From: Hippopus hippopus
Lineage: Eukaryota; Mollusca; Bivalvia; Cardiida; Cardiidae
Assembly: GCA_946811185.2 (NCBI GenBank)
Contig: OX328098.1
Coordinates: 44,269,650-44,333,649 of the forward strand
Length of the DNA: 64,000 bases
Reading direction: 5' to 3'
Below, piece after piece: positions 1 to 10,399 of the stretch. Position 1 is the first letter of the stretch; each line of letters begins with the position of its first letter. Position numbers and translations under genes: made by a program. The notes beneath the pieces were generated by a model that saw nothing but the letters and a program-made list of their open reading frames with translations, ran no database searches and was not told the DNA's origin.

Positions 1-750
1 TTACGATCACTTAAATTCATTTTTATTATTAGTTGATCTTACTAGTTTTTCCCCTTCTATTTATGAATAGCTCTAAGTGAATGGGAAAAATCATGGCATT
101 TATTGGCTTCCGTAGAAAAAAATATTGGTCATGCGCAATCCGGGTACTTACACTGAATATTTTGACAGATTGGCGGCAAAACGAGGAGCATCTATCGTCT
201 GATTGTTGCTGCCTTTTAACAACAAAAGTATTGTTAATAATAATTTTTGTGACTTATAAAATTGTGAAGAAAGCTTTTTATTGACATTTTTCAATGATTG
301 GACACAAATTACTCGTTTAACAGACAGACGAAATGTTGCAGCCGGCTTTTATCGGAAAATTGGTCAAAGGGCGTTCCTCATGAATATTTATAATGATGAC
401 ATCATACACTAACAAAAACACTCTCAGGTAAAAATTTTTGCTCTACTTACCTTTTCGACTTTGCTAAATTCCTTTTTTTTCCGAATTAGTCGTAGAAACG
501 GCCGTTCACAAACACACAATCTTCCGGAACAAAAAATAGCGTAGTGCGCAAGATTACCGGACGCGCAAGATTACCGGACACGGCAGCACTCATTTTTAAT
601 TATAGCTATTTTTTAGGATAATGTTATAGTGGAAATAGCTGTTTTCCATTAGGAAGGTACTACCTTAACCCCGTTTTTACAGAGCATGGCTCAAGTCTGA
701 ATGTAATCCCACATAAGATCTTGCACCCTTGACATGACAGACATACAGTT
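1..750. other. Left-edge stretch with no recognised gene
   Basis: No convincing coding segment or known repeat boundary is visible. The only local structure is a short direct repeat of GCGCAAGATTACCGGAC at about 547-582, two copies side by side. The ORF at 81-284 lacks protein-like composition and splice context. Confidence 0.3.
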
Positions 751-759
751 GAACAGCAA

Positions 760-1074
760 TGTGTGTTACACCATAGGCCTCTGAAACTCCATTGGTCTAT
801 CAAGGGATAACGAAATTTTCATTATCGGACACTTTTACTATAAACAGCACATTGGGGATTCCCTCTGTATCGTATGTAGTAATCTTACTATATACGATAT
901 AGAGGGAGTTGCCAATGTGCTATTTATAGAAACAGTGTTAATGAAAATTTTAATATATATTCCGTGATGTACAGGCGATGCACCAATGTGCTATGAGTGT
1001 TCGATGATCGACCAAGGACAATTTTAGTGTTCGTGATAGACCAATAGAGCTTCAAAGGCCTGTGGTTACACACA
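760..1074. mobile_element. MITE with about 43-bp terminal inverted repeats and an inner hairpin
   Basis: The left end (from TGTGTGTTACACC at 760) and the right end (GGTTACACACA, to 1074) are inverted copies over about 43 bp with a few mismatches; both carry a GGCCT...ATTGGTCTATCA block. Inside, 847-935 forms a second hairpin whose arms contain AGCACATTGG and CCAATGTGCT. No ORF is present, so this is a non-autonomous DNA transposon. The superfamily was not assigned because the target duplication is unclear. Confidence 0.55.
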
Positions 1075-1552
1075 ACATACCGACTTTAATTTTCAAAATT
1101 GCTAGAGTGGAAAAGAGATCGTGAATTGTATTCTTTTTTTCATCTAACTGAAGTTGTAGTAAGAATCTGTAAAGTAAACGTAAATGATTTCTGAGTCAAC
1201 AAGAATTCAGTTTCTATCATTTCGAATGTCGTTAAATGTGTTTGGACCAGAAATTTCTAAAAAACAACGACAAAAAATGATAGAATAAATGAAAACACGC
1301 ATCGTGAATCCAAGATGAAACAGACTGCATGATTTTGATTTACAGCATTTACGCAAATTCATCTAGTAATAGTTGTAGTAACATAAAAAAATATATTTTA
1401 GAACTAAACAAATTTCCCGTAATCATTAAACAACCCTACTATACCGAAGAACCCTGGCGTTTAAGATGTTGCTTTTAAAAGGTCCAGATAGTGAAAGTAC
1501 ACCAATCTGAATTAATCAGTTCCTTTCACGCGATGACTTTCCTTAATCCTAA

Positions 1553-1695
1553 CCAGGGCCTGTATTCACCAACCATTCTTAGTTTCACTCTTCGTCTTAT
1601 TTTGGATTCAGAAAGTAACGCGACTTCTGCTTGGCTACACCATATGGTTTAGCCAATCTGAAATTGCGTTACTTTCAAATTTAGAAATTTCTTCC
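1553..1695. mobile_element. MITE family F copy 1 (damaged)
   Basis: Starts with a GGGCCTGTATTCACCAACCATTC terminus-like block and contains the degenerate central palindrome with TTTAGCCAATCTG. The right half is missing or replaced by a T-run and the family K insertion that follows. Confidence 0.5.
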
Positions 1696-1740
1696 GTTTT
1701 TTTTTTTTTTTCTTAACTCAACATAATTACGTTAAACATT

Positions 1741-1951
1741 AGCCGTATTCGACTGGTAATTACGGTTTTTCGTGTTGCACTCTTTGTATTCGACTGGTAA
1801 ATTTCACGATTTCGTAAACTTTCGTGAAGCACAAACCTTACGCTCTCAAATCGTCGTAATGTTTGTGAAGCACGAAACGGGCACCTTACAGGTAGACGGA
1901 GTTTAATATTCATTTTCGTGCTTCACGAAAGTTGACCAGTCGAATACGGCT
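1741..1951. mobile_element. MITE family K with 17-bp perfect TIRs
   Basis: AGCCGTATTCGACTGGT at 1741-1757 is the exact inverse of 1935-1951. ATT directly flanks both ends, consistent with a 3-bp target duplication. An inner copy of the TIR motif with a CTTTCGTGAAGCAC block makes the element internally palindromic. The 66-codon minus ORF inside is an accident of this symmetry. Confidence 0.6.
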
Positions 1952-2173
1952 ATTGCGCATTTCAAACTGATTGTTTGTGTTGATGGGCCCTGGTTTCTGC
2001 ATAAATAGAAAACTGATTTACTTTCTCCTCCCACCACATCACTTTCAACAGCATTATATTCATTTTTAAAGGCCTTAGTTTACAATAATTACATTCGTTT
2101 TTTCCCCATCATATCATGCTTAAGAACGTTTTATTCAGATTGGAGGGCCCTGGCTGACGCAAAACTGAAATAC

Positions 2174-2318
2174 CTTCTGTTTTCTTGTTCCACCATATCA
2201 CGTTTGACGGATTCAGCGTCTATCAGAAATGATTTCATGTCGTCATCTACATTAGACATTATGTTTTGACCTGTTTGCCCGCCGTCGGAGTCTGTCTCCG
2301 GTGGTGACACGATTCTTC
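2174..2318 (-). CDS. Exon of the minus-strand gene (145 nt)
   Basis: Bounded on the minus strand by acceptor CATCTATTGCAG and donor AACAGAAG|GTATTT. It opens 47 full codons plus split codons at both ends and contains no stop. The composition is clearly coding-like (PPETDSDGGQTGQ then DDDMKSFLIDAESVKRD). Confidence 0.55.
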
Positions 2319-4288
2319 CTGCAATAGATGTATGTATTGATGAGCCATTTCTTTCATGTTTTATGTCGTTTTCAACACTATATCAGTTATGTAATGGCAA
2401 TCGGTTTACATATATTTGAGCCATTCTCTGTGAAAAGGGGGTTCAATGCATCTGCAAATGTATAGACCCATGTCAGCCTGCACAATCCACGCAGGTTGAC
2501 TAGGGTTAAGACTTTTCGTCTTTGGTAAATTTTTGCACGTCAAAGGACCAGTCAACCTCATAATTCAGACAGGTGTTACACAAAACGGATCATCCCTGAT
2601 CATGTGATTGCTTGTTTGGTATCATGCATCACGGAGATACATTAAGTTCCCTTTTGCCAAAGCATGGCTCATTTACTTTTCTAGAGTTTACCTTGCAAAT
2701 TCTTCGCACAACAAAGTCTGCCCTCTCACTTAAACGAATTTGTACCATGCTCTGGCAAAAGGGGGCTTAATGAATCTCCGCGATTCATGATACCAAGCAA
2801 GTTACCACAGTATTCTACATCCCTAAAATCTGTCTTGTGTAGCAACCTACTGAATCATGAAGCACACTGGTCCTTTGACATACAGAAAATTGACTGACAG
2901 CGAAAAGTTTCGGCCCAGGTCAGCCTGCGCGGACTGCGCAGGCTGACCTTGGTCGATACTTTTCGCAAATGCATTAAGCCCCCTTTACACAGAGCATAGC
3001 TCATTTGGTTCTACATTAAATGCTGAAGGAGAATTACAACCTATCACAATGACGTTGTAAAAATCTATCATCGGAAAGAGCCGGATTTGAACTCGGAATA
3101 GAATCTTCCGGTTACTAGCCTTGTTCGTTACCTCTGGGCTGCCGGAAATTGACCCTATAATACAGATAACCTTTGACTGTAAAATATCTATACATGGAAT
3201 AAAATGTCTAGTTGATAGTGTTGTAACAAACTACTTTACAAGATTAGCTTAAGACTCATCACTGAATAGTATTAATAATACTGGTCACAAGTATGAATCA
3301 TCATAATTAGTTTCGACAGGAATGACGCCAAAGGTAACCATTTATATTTTCTCATACATGTGAGCCCTCCTCTGATAGAAGGGAGCTTAATGCATCTACG
3401 TGATGCACATAATTATGGCTTCATAAATCCATGTAGTCTTACGGTCGACTGAACCTGGAGGAAGAGTGGTCCATAGGCATACGGAAAATTGACCAATAGC
3501 AAAAAGTATCGATTCATGTCAGCCTGCATGGACTGCGCAGGCTGACCTGAGTCCATACTTTTTGCAGATACATTTAGCCCCCTTTTCACAGTGTACGGCT
3601 CATGTATATTAAACAATGAAATGTTCGAATAATTAAGAATAAATTGTTACCTAAATCTTCGTGAGAAAATCTTGGAGTTGTGGATAAAGATTTCAGCTCT
3701 TCTTCCACTGTAGATCTTTTCGAGTTCCCTACTGTGTCATTACTGTCAGCACTTTGGATGGATTTTCTTGGAGAGCGCATCAAATAAACGACTCTCTGGC
3801 TACCAGCGCTTTTCTCTCTTGTACTTTTGGCATGGGTAATAGGTCGCTGGTTCTCTCTGTTTTTAGAGGATTGATATACAAGGTCACGTTGGGTTGGTGA
3901 TAACGGAGGAGACGAGAGTCTTCCTCGCTTCACATAGTCCTCTTCCTCTTCCACATTTGACAATGCATGCCCTTGACCTTGCTCAGTAAATAGTTGCTGA
4001 CCGTATTCTTTACGTGTCGATGGACCAGTTAGGTCGTCATACAAGTCTGTTTCATACAGCCCAGCCGTTTCATCAATTCTGGGCTCTGATGGTGAAATAT
4101 GGGCTCTATTTTGTTTTTGATTGTTTAAAGGAGAGTCTTTCCTGTCTTTAAGGCCTCCATCTTTGGGCTGATCACCTTCCTCCCGTGGTGTGACCTTGAC
4201 CTCGCTTGTGTTAAGATCTACAGTGTTATTTCGATAGTACCCTTCGTAATCTTGTTGGTTCATTCTTTCTGTGAAGTTCTTACATTCA
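2174..4288 (-). CDS. Minus-strand gene, two phase-matched exons, disordered S/T-P-rich protein (partial)
   Basis: Two exons join in frame: 4288-3651 (codon split after one base, donor GTAACA) and 2318-2174 (acceptor ATCTATTGCAG, first bases GA complete a Gly codon). The likely start is the ATG at 4263 (A at -3), with a stop in frame upstream if the exon at 4492-4615 is leader. That gives 252 residues before the next, unseen exon. The protein is hydrophilic and low in hydrophobics, with SSPPLSPTQ and RSPRKS proline-directed sites, an acidic NVEEEEDYV patch, and a second exon (DDDMKSFLIDAESVKRDMV) that looks like the start of a helix. It is not recognised. It is divergent to the coiled-coil gene at 6799, about 2.1 kb away. 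The intron between the exons holds three family A MITEs. The 3' end is not found and may lie off the left edge. Confidence 0.55.
2417..2671 (+). mobile_element. MITE family A copy
   Basis: Begins TGAGCCATTCTCTG and ends GCATGGCTCA, with the usual order of TGCATCTGC, CAGCCTGC hairpin arm and GTCAAAGGACCAG. It lies in the intron of the minus-strand gene. Confidence 0.75.
2741..3003 (-). mobile_element. MITE family A copy, reverse orientation
   Basis: Ends are GTACCATGCTCTGG and GCATAGCTCA. The central hairpin CAGCCTGCGCGGACTGCGCAGGCTG is intact. It lies 70 bp from the preceding, oppositely oriented copy. Confidence 0.75.
3066..3152 (-). repeat. tRNA-like SINE head
   Basis: Read on the minus strand, it has an A-box-like block CCAGAGGTAACG and a B-box GAGTTCAAATCC at tRNA spacing, but the acceptor stem does not pair. 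It is therefore a tRNA-derived SINE fragment rather than a functional tRNA. Confidence 0.4.
3361..3602 (-). mobile_element. MITE family A copy, reverse orientation
   Basis: TGAGCCCTCCTCTG at the left and GTACGGCTCA at the right, with central hairpin arms CAGCCTGC / GCAGGCTGACC. It lies immediately downstream of the 3651 splice donor of the minus-strand gene. Confidence 0.7.
3651..4288 (-). CDS. Large exon of the minus-strand gene (638 nt)
   Basis: The acceptor TTTGTTCCTGTTTCAG precedes 4288 and the donor GATTTAG|GTAACA follows 3651. It is open across its whole length in one frame. The likely initiator ATG is at 4263-4261. It encodes a charged, Ser/Pro-rich stretch ending TTPRFSHEDL. Confidence 0.6.
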
Positions 4289-4491
4289 CTGAAACAGGAA
4301 CAAATAATCTTCACCCTTTACCAGAAGATAAAAATGTAGACTAGCCTTTATTGACCGTGTTTTTTCTGTCAGTGACAAATTAACAATGACTCTAATGATG
4401 TAATGTATCGTTGAAAGTGTATTTTAAGAGTTCCTTAGCGCGATGTCTTGAAATGTCGAGGGTTCAGTCGTCGTGCTTTCATATTGCTTAC

Positions 4492-4615
4492 CCTGGTTAC
4501 ACCTTGGCTTACTCATAAGATCCTTTCCTGAATGGACTGGTATTTTTGTCTGGCCCATCTTCGTGGTTTTTTGTGTCCACAAACGACAAGTCCTAGACCT
4601 CTTGCAAGCACCCAT
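4492..4615 (-). other. Possible leader exon of the minus-strand gene
   Basis: The donor AACCAGG|GTAAGC is strong. If spliced to 4288, the frame used downstream has a stop codon six bases before the junction, so this would be 5' leader with translation starting at 4263. The ATG at 4615 would then be an upstream ORF. An alternative is that it is unrelated. Confidence 0.3.
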
Positions 4616-4921
4616 TTATATGTAGATTATCATGTTGTCAAACAAAAAAATCTTAGCTATTTTGAATAATTAACAAATGTTCCTTCTGTTCGACAACATT
4701 TGTCGTTTTACTGGTTGATCGGATTATAAGTATTTTACCAACCATTGAATAGAAACCATTAATTTTGAATAATGGTGAAAAACTCAATCTTTTAAAAATG
4801 TCTATGAGAATTTTGAAAGTGGAACCTAGAGAAGAAAAGACAATTTGGAAAAAAAAAATATGTATTAAAGAGTAGAGACCTATTCAGCCAAATGACAATG
4901 TATACAAAAACAACCGATTCA

Positions 4922-5158
4922 ATCAGCTCTTTACCAAACAGACTCATGTTTTTATGACCCAAGATAAAAATGCAACTGAAACTATTGGGGTAAAATCTTG
5001 AGATTATTCTATTAACAAACATTATCCCAGTTTCCCACAATGTTTATTATCCTTTCAAAGGCAAGACCAATAATCTGAGACAAATTTAATTTGTTTTCTG
5101 AAAATGACTTCAATATGAACGATTCCAAAATCTTGTCATCTGGTAAGGAATTAAGATG
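4922..5158 (-). mobile_element. MITE family B copy (diverged)
   Basis: CTCTTTACCAAACAGACTC at the left and ATCTTGTCATCTGGTAAGG before TTAA at the right match the ends of better-kept copies. The central palindrome has decayed to TTTCCCACAATG. It sits between the divergent genes. Confidence 0.55.
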
Positions 5159-5209
5159 TGAAGAAATAAAAGGCATAATGTACATGTAAATACATCCACT
5201 GACCAATTA

Positions 5210-6420
5210 GACCGTCATCCACTTGTATCCTCCTCAAATAGAAATATACACTAGACGGAACAAACATTAACATTACTTATCGAATCGACTACTTCACCGA
5301 CAGTCCCTCAACTCTACTTTTAAGCCAATTCAAATGTAAGGTTCCCGTTATATATATATTTTACGGTATTTAAGTCTTTTAGAAAGGTGTTCGTATTTCT
5401 TTTTTTAGATACGTAAGAAATGACAAGTAAGTTATGGCACCTTAAGTAAAGCTGTGACGGAACTACAGTATATTTATTATCTAAATATATATCTACCTTT
5501 CTGTCGAATAGATTCCACCGAAAAAGCACCAAGATTTAAATGAGAAATAAGTAAGAAAAAGAGAAAACCCTTTCGTAACTGATATGCTTCATTATTTCAA
5601 ATATTCAGCCGTATTCCTTTCAACACAAAACTAATCATTGTTTTAGGATTAATGAATAGTGTTTCGAATCATTGCCCACGTTCCTTCGTTATGCTTGAAA
5701 TCTTTTTCGGGCGATCTTTCATTATCATTGAAAATAATGTGGTTATTACTTTGCTTTACCTAAACCATTAAATGGAACTACAGACGTAAGTTTTCCTTTC
5801 CCACTCGTTTAACATTTTAACATTGATGTTCTTTGCTTCCGTTCGCATGTAGTCATAAATTTGTTGTTCACATTGTAAGCTCTAAACATATAAGTTCTGT
5901 TTTATGCTCAATAAATGTCTAAAACTGAAGAAAGTTACTTTTTAACTGTACTTAGAATAGTTGTAATAATATAGTAACGATACCTATTAACAGGCGTGAC
6001 AAAAGTTTTGGAAAATCCATTACTTAGTAATTTATCTGTAGCTCATGACCTGACGCTGTTTTTTTTTACCTTTATGCGTTAAATATACAGTACAAAATTT
6101 GGAAATCAGTCTTCGAACAACGCTATTTCAGTTAGAAACACATCTGGTGACTTCCTAACAGTAATAAGTTTACTTGCATTGACTTGCCCTGAACAACCTT
6201 GAACTTGAATTATTTTGAAAATGATATGCAGTCAAATAGAATAAACCAGTATGCGTATTATGAAAATTACACGAGAGATTTGATAGCAGAGTTCCTTATA
6301 AGCATATAAATCTTATTCTTCACTTGCTTGGGTTTTTGAATTCAAAACTACCTACTTTGTCTTCTGTTGTCATTTTCTCCTACGCTATGTGGAATGCAAA
6401 TATTGTCCAGTAAATTCTCA
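5210..6420. other. Intergenic region between divergent genes
   Basis: AT-rich. No coding exon, tRNA or recognised repeat was found. It would contain the promoters of the minus-strand gene and of the intronless coiled-coil gene (plus its upstream leader exon), but no confident TATA or initiator was identified. Confidence 0.3.
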
Positions 6421-6426
6421 TTATGT

Positions 6427-6632
6427 CTAACTCTTTCAGCTCCAAATATATTAACTCGACCTCTTTCTATGACTGAAAATTCAGCCTACTGAAGCTAAGA
6501 ACGATTTTAATGTTATAGGCTCGAATGTTATAGATCCAAAATCAGACTGCACGTTCTATGCAGTCTAGTCTTGATCGATGCCGTCTGCAAAAGTCCCTGT
6601 TTAGAATCATGGCGCTGAAGAGGTTAAATGAG
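6427..6632. mobile_element. MITE family D copy (C-like hairpin element)
   Basis: Starts at AACTCTTTCAGC and ends GCGCTGAAGAGGTTAA. The centre holds a hairpin, ATCAGACTGCACGTTC...GCAGTCTAGTC, of the same sequence type as family C. It lies 70 bp upstream of the putative leader acceptor of the 6799 gene. Confidence 0.5.
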
Positions 6633-6690
6633 GTTAATTGCACAAATTCTTACATTTTATCATTTTTCTTCCAGCCTACTCTTTATTTTT

Positions 6691-6700
6691 TTTTTAACAG
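6691..6700 (+). promoter_or_regulatory. Putative 5'-leader splice acceptor of the intronless coiled-coil gene
   Basis: A long T-rich tract followed by TTTTTAACAG|ATAGTG is a good acceptor, 98 bp upstream of the ATG. If used, the gene has an intron in its leader although its coding region has none. RNA is not available to confirm it. Confidence 0.35.
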
Positions 6701-6798
6701 ATAGTGATGTTACTCCGGAGAATAAGAGTCTGACTTAACTGTGCCTGAAACGTAATTACCAAGCACGCACTGTTTCTGCTCATAAGCAATACTAAAAG

Positions 6799-8064
6799 AT
6801 GACTGAAGTATCGGTTCGTTATCCTGTGAGAAACGATACAAGCAAGAAAGTAAGTAAAGGAGCTTTTGAAATGGAGAGAAAAGGTAGTTACGACAGAAAA
6901 CTTACTGGTATAGAAGATGAGTTCAAGAAGGGTGTTGTTGAGTTAGAAGGATCGAAACGTGAGTTAACCAAATTGAAAAGTCACATTAAAGATCTGGAAA
7001 AGCAGATAGAATCTTCGGAGAGCGAAAAAAATAATTTACAAACTAAAATAGGGACACTGAGAGTTAAACTAGGACTCGCCAATGCCAATCTGAATACCAC
7101 TAACGATGAAAAAGAGGCTATTAGGACTAAACTTGAAGATGCCCAAATTAACGTAGCTAGACTTGAAGAAAGACTATCGCACGCATCAAGTGAGCTTGAT
7201 AGACTGAGGGATCCTGCAAATCCTGACAGCAATATGAGTATAAAGAAGCATATCGCAAATGACAAAAAAGAAATTAAACGTCTTAAAGCTGAAATAGAAA
7301 GCGAGATAGATCATTTAGAAAGCGACAATGTTTTACGGCAAAAGAAACACGAAGAGATACATGCACTTGAAAGGGAGGTAGGAAAAAGACAAGCAGACTT
7401 GGATACTGTTCAACTAGAGCTCAAAGGTGTGCAAGCAATCGAAGAGGCAGAAAAACAAAAGAAAGCAGAACTAGACGAACTTTTTGGTGAATTAAATCAT
7501 GAAAGAAAGTCGCATCCTGCCAGACTAAAGCATCTAAAGGTGAGGCTTGGTATATCTAATGCTGGCCAAAATGTTAGTTCGAAACTTGCCGATGATATGA
7601 AACTGCGGGAGAAAGAAATGCAAAGGGAATTAGTTGGGATTGAACGAAAGTTAAAAGAAGCTACAGGTGCGCTCGAAATTTTAAAAAATCAACATAAGCT
7701 TAGTAAAACAGCGCAGTCTATCAACGAATACACCAGACGCAATCAAATTAAAAAGGGAATAGAAGATTTAAAAAGTCTTGCACAAAGTGGACCTGGGCCC
7801 ATCAAATTTGGCCCAAAGAAGACGAAGGATCAAAGCAAAGTGAAATCAACATCTGGTGGATCAACCCAGTCGCTATCAGATGCATCTTCCCGTATTACAG
7901 AGAGCACAAAATTTAAAGACAATAGCAGCGTTAATAGTCAGAATATGACAGGCAAGGTCAAAAAACGCGAGACAGAAGCGAATACCATGAAAAAGGGAAC
8001 TGCAGATATGAGAAGCAAGAACGAAAGTATTGTTCCTCAGCCAAAAGCAAAAATGAAACGATGA
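6799..8064 (+). CDS. Intronless coiled-coil protein, 421 aa, paralogue of the seven-exon gene
   Basis: A single uninterrupted reading frame begins at an ATG in good context (AAAAG before it) and ends TGA. Residues 30-325 or so are charged heptad-type coiled coil (ELEGSKRELTKLKSHIKDL and similar). The coil is broken by three landmarks: LRVKLGLANAN at 87-97, RLRDPANPDS at 135-144 and LKVRLGISNAGQN at 246-258. A basic, Ser/Lys-rich tail follows from about residue 329. The same landmarks occur at the same spacing in the gene at 15015-23488, so the two are homologous through the whole coil. There is no signal peptide or membrane segment, so a cytoplasmic or cytoskeletal structural role is likely but is inference. 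Introns at the homologous positions are absent, as expected of an old retrocopy or of intron loss. The intact frame implies it is still selected. The family is not recognised. Confidence 0.85.
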   Translation: MTEVSVRYPVRNDTSKKVSKGAFEMERKGSYDRKLTGIEDEFKKGVVELEGSKRELTKLKSHIKDLEKQIESSESEKNNLQTKIGTLRVKLGLANANLNTTNDEKEAIRTKLEDAQINVARLEERLSHASSELDRLRDPANPDSNMSIKKHIANDKKEIKRLKAEIESEIDHLESDNVLRQKKHEEIHALEREVGKRQADLDTVQLELKGVQAIEEAEKQKKAELDELFGELNHERKSHPARLKHLKVRLGISNAGQNVSSKLADDMKLREKEMQRELVGIERKLKEATGALEILKNQHKLSKTAQSINEYTRRNQIKKGIEDLKSLAQSGPGPIKFGPKKTKDQSKVKSTSGGSTQSLSDASSRITESTKFKDNSSVNSQNMTGKVKKRETEANTMKKGTADMRSKNESIVPQPKAKMKR

Positions 8065-8451
8065 TCATTAAAATGGAGACAGTTGCCGATTTTGCACCAG
8101 TACATGTTTCACATATCGCCCGCTTTTGTAAAAGCTTTTGAAAAGGTGCATTTTTTCCAACAATATTTTCGATATCCTACCAGGAGGACTTTTTACTTTA
8201 AGTGTTCTTCTCAATTTAGGTACGTCTTAACCCAATCTGTTCTGATAGATTAGTCGAGTCATTCTGTCAGAAAATACTTAGCAAAAGTATGTATACGTGT
8301 TTGTTCCCGAAATCTTTCTTTCATTTTTGTTTCAGTACCATTCAGTGATGCTCTCTTCTACATTCTCTTCCAGATTGTAGAACGATAGTATCTGGAAGCG
8401 CTAAAAAACTTTTTCGTTATATATTAAAAGATAATATCTAAATAGATAGTG

Positions 8452-8815
8452 ATATATAGAGGATAATGAACTGGTTTTGTGTGATATTAAAAATCTGTCA
8501 CCAGAATGGGGTGTGATGGGGTTAAAAAAAAAAACGAGTCCGAAGGACGAGTTTTTTAACCGAATCAAACCCCATTCGAGTGACAGATTTTTAATATCAC
8601 ACACAACCAGTTAAATATCTTATATATCATATTCCTAATTCACCCTTCTTTATTCTGATAATTATCAAGAATGGTACAATATGAGCAATATAGGAGAAAA
8701 AAAGTAGGTCCGGCAAACATTCTAAAACTATATCGTCACTTGTGATGATACCATATTTATCATCACTAGTGGTGTTATTCACTCTGACATCCCGGTAATT
8801 CACTGATAGGAATAT
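8452..8815 (+). mobile_element. MITE family G copy with 60-bp hairpin
   Basis: 8469-8528 and 8552-8612 are near-perfect inverse copies (AACTGGTTTTGTGTGATATT ... AATATCACACACAACCAGTT) around a short loop. A tail follows with TATCGTCACTTGTGATGATA and ATCATCACTAGTGGTGTTATTC. A second copy lies in reverse orientation at 18830-19175. Confidence 0.6.
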
Positions 8816-9090
8816 AATAAAAATGTCATGCTGGTATTATTCATTCAAAGCTGCTGTCAGCGTACTATCTTCCATTTTTTTTTCTCTACAGGATTTTTAT
8901 TCATCAAAGAATATAAGTGTGATATTCAGACCGATGTTTGACCGCAAGACTTCATCTTTTTGGAATGGCAATTTCGAGTATGAAATAGAATGATCGAACA
9001 CTGTCTAACTTCACATACCATCGATTACTACACTTCGTAAGACAGCACTGTAGTAGATAAACAACCAAGGGCCATTAATGTTTGTTTTAA

Positions 9091-9294
9091 TCCTTAGGCT
9101 GCTAAGCTCCACTCACTGACCTTTTGCGGACAGTGTAGGTCAAGATCAGACTGCACAGAACGTGCAGTCTGATCTTGGATCTACACTGTCCGATAAGGAG
9201 ATATTATTCCCCCAAACATAACTTTGAAATAGCAATATTTGGATTTTTACTATCGAATTGAAAATATCATTTTAGTTATTTAGCAGGATAAGGG
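9091..9294 (+). mobile_element. MITE family C copy, TTAA-flanked
   Basis: TTAA lies on both sides (9087-9090, 9295-9298). It starts TCCTTAGGCTGCTAAGC and ends TTTAGCAGGATAAGGG. The inner hairpin is GATCAGACTGCACAGAAC / GTGCAGTCTGATC, flanked by AGTGTAG and CTACACT arms. Confidence 0.75.
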
Positions 9295-9309
9295 TTAAAG
9301 AAGTCTAGA

Positions 9310-9535
9310 ATCAAAATAACTCTCACACAGTTCTATGACCATCCCTGCAGGAGCTCAAAAATACTTAGTCAGGTAAATCAATTTAATTGTGGTGAATCGA
9401 AATGCTGTAGTAGCAACACAAGAAAGGGTCATTTATATTCGTTTTACAGCCGTTCAGAATCAAAATAACTCTCACACAGTTCTATGACCACCGCGCAAGA
9501 CCTCAAGACACTTTGTCTGCTAAATCGGTTAATTG
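9310..9535. repeat. Direct duplication of about 150 bp
   Basis: AATCAAAATAACTCTCACAC...TTCTATGACCA occurs at about 9310 and again at about 9460, each followed by diverging sequence ending in GTTAATTGTG-like or AATTTAATTGTGGTGAAT blocks. This is a local tandem duplication with no gene content. Confidence 0.45.
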
Positions 9536-9796
9536 TGCTGAATGAATTAGGATAAGCTAAGAACATTTGAAACCTTGTTGCCAATTTCAATTTGTACATA
9601 CTGTACGAAAAAGTTTGTTTGTACTTAGTATTGTATTATCTGTTCAGCCATTTTTTGATGATAAATTGGTAAATAAAGTTACTATCGATTGCTTTCTTTG
9701 TCTTAAGATAAACTGTAATGTATTTGTTCCTAATTTGCCTAAGTCCATATTATAAAGTTTTGTAAACACGATCAGTTTTTCGTTTTAATTACATCG

Positions 9797-9985
9797 GGCT
9801 TGGGATTCACCAACCGTTTTTAAGAACATTCTTTGCGTAATTCTCAAGAATATTCTACATTTGAAAGTAACACAACTTTTGATTCGCTAAGCCAAATGGT
9901 TTAGCCAATCAGAAATTGTGTTACTTACTTAAATCTAGGGTAAGACTTAGAATGAAATTAAGAATTGCTGGTAAATACGAACCTA
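9797..9985. mobile_element. MITE family F copy 2
   Basis: Ends are GGGATTCACCAACCG and GCTGGTAAATACGAACC. The centre AACTTTTGATTCGCTAAGCC / TGGTTTAGCCAATCAGAAAT is palindromic. One intact CCAAT box (AGCCAATCAG) remains. Confidence 0.6.
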
Positions 9986-10021
9986 GAAACATTGAATTTG
10001 GCTTCTTGTTTCTACTTTTAA

Positions 10022-10225
10022 TCCCTCTCCTGCTAAATAACTCAAAAGAAACTTTCAAGCCGATATTGAAACCCCCAATGAAGCTATTTCAAAGATATAC
10101 TTTAGGGAAAAATATCTCTTTATCGGACAGTGCAGATCCAAGATCAGACTGCACGTTCTGTGCAGTTTGATCTTGATCTACACTGTCCGCAAAAGGTCAG
10201 TGACTCGCGCTTAGCAGCCTAAAGA
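10022..10225 (-). mobile_element. MITE family C copy, reverse orientation
   Basis: TTAA flanks both ends (10018-10021, 10226-10229). It starts TCCCTCTCCTGCTAAATAA and ends AGCAGCCTAAAGA, with the GATCAGACTGCACGTTC hairpin inside. The plus ORF crossing it is not a gene. Confidence 0.75.
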
Positions 10226-10399
10226 TTAAGTGATGTATCGAGTTGTTTTCACCAATGTAATATTAGACAGTTCATGATTCTTCCAAACCACAGTATAATT
10301 TACTACTCAATGTTTAACATTAGGGTGTACTTAGTCCGTTTATTTCTGTGGAAACTGGCAATTGGATCAAAATCTCTTTCATGAACCAAAAGACTATAT

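Noticed and set aside
4424..4615. 63-codon minus ORF as the first coding exon of the minus-strand gene
   Set aside because: Its frame does not match the phase of the next exon at the only good donor; kept only as possible leader.
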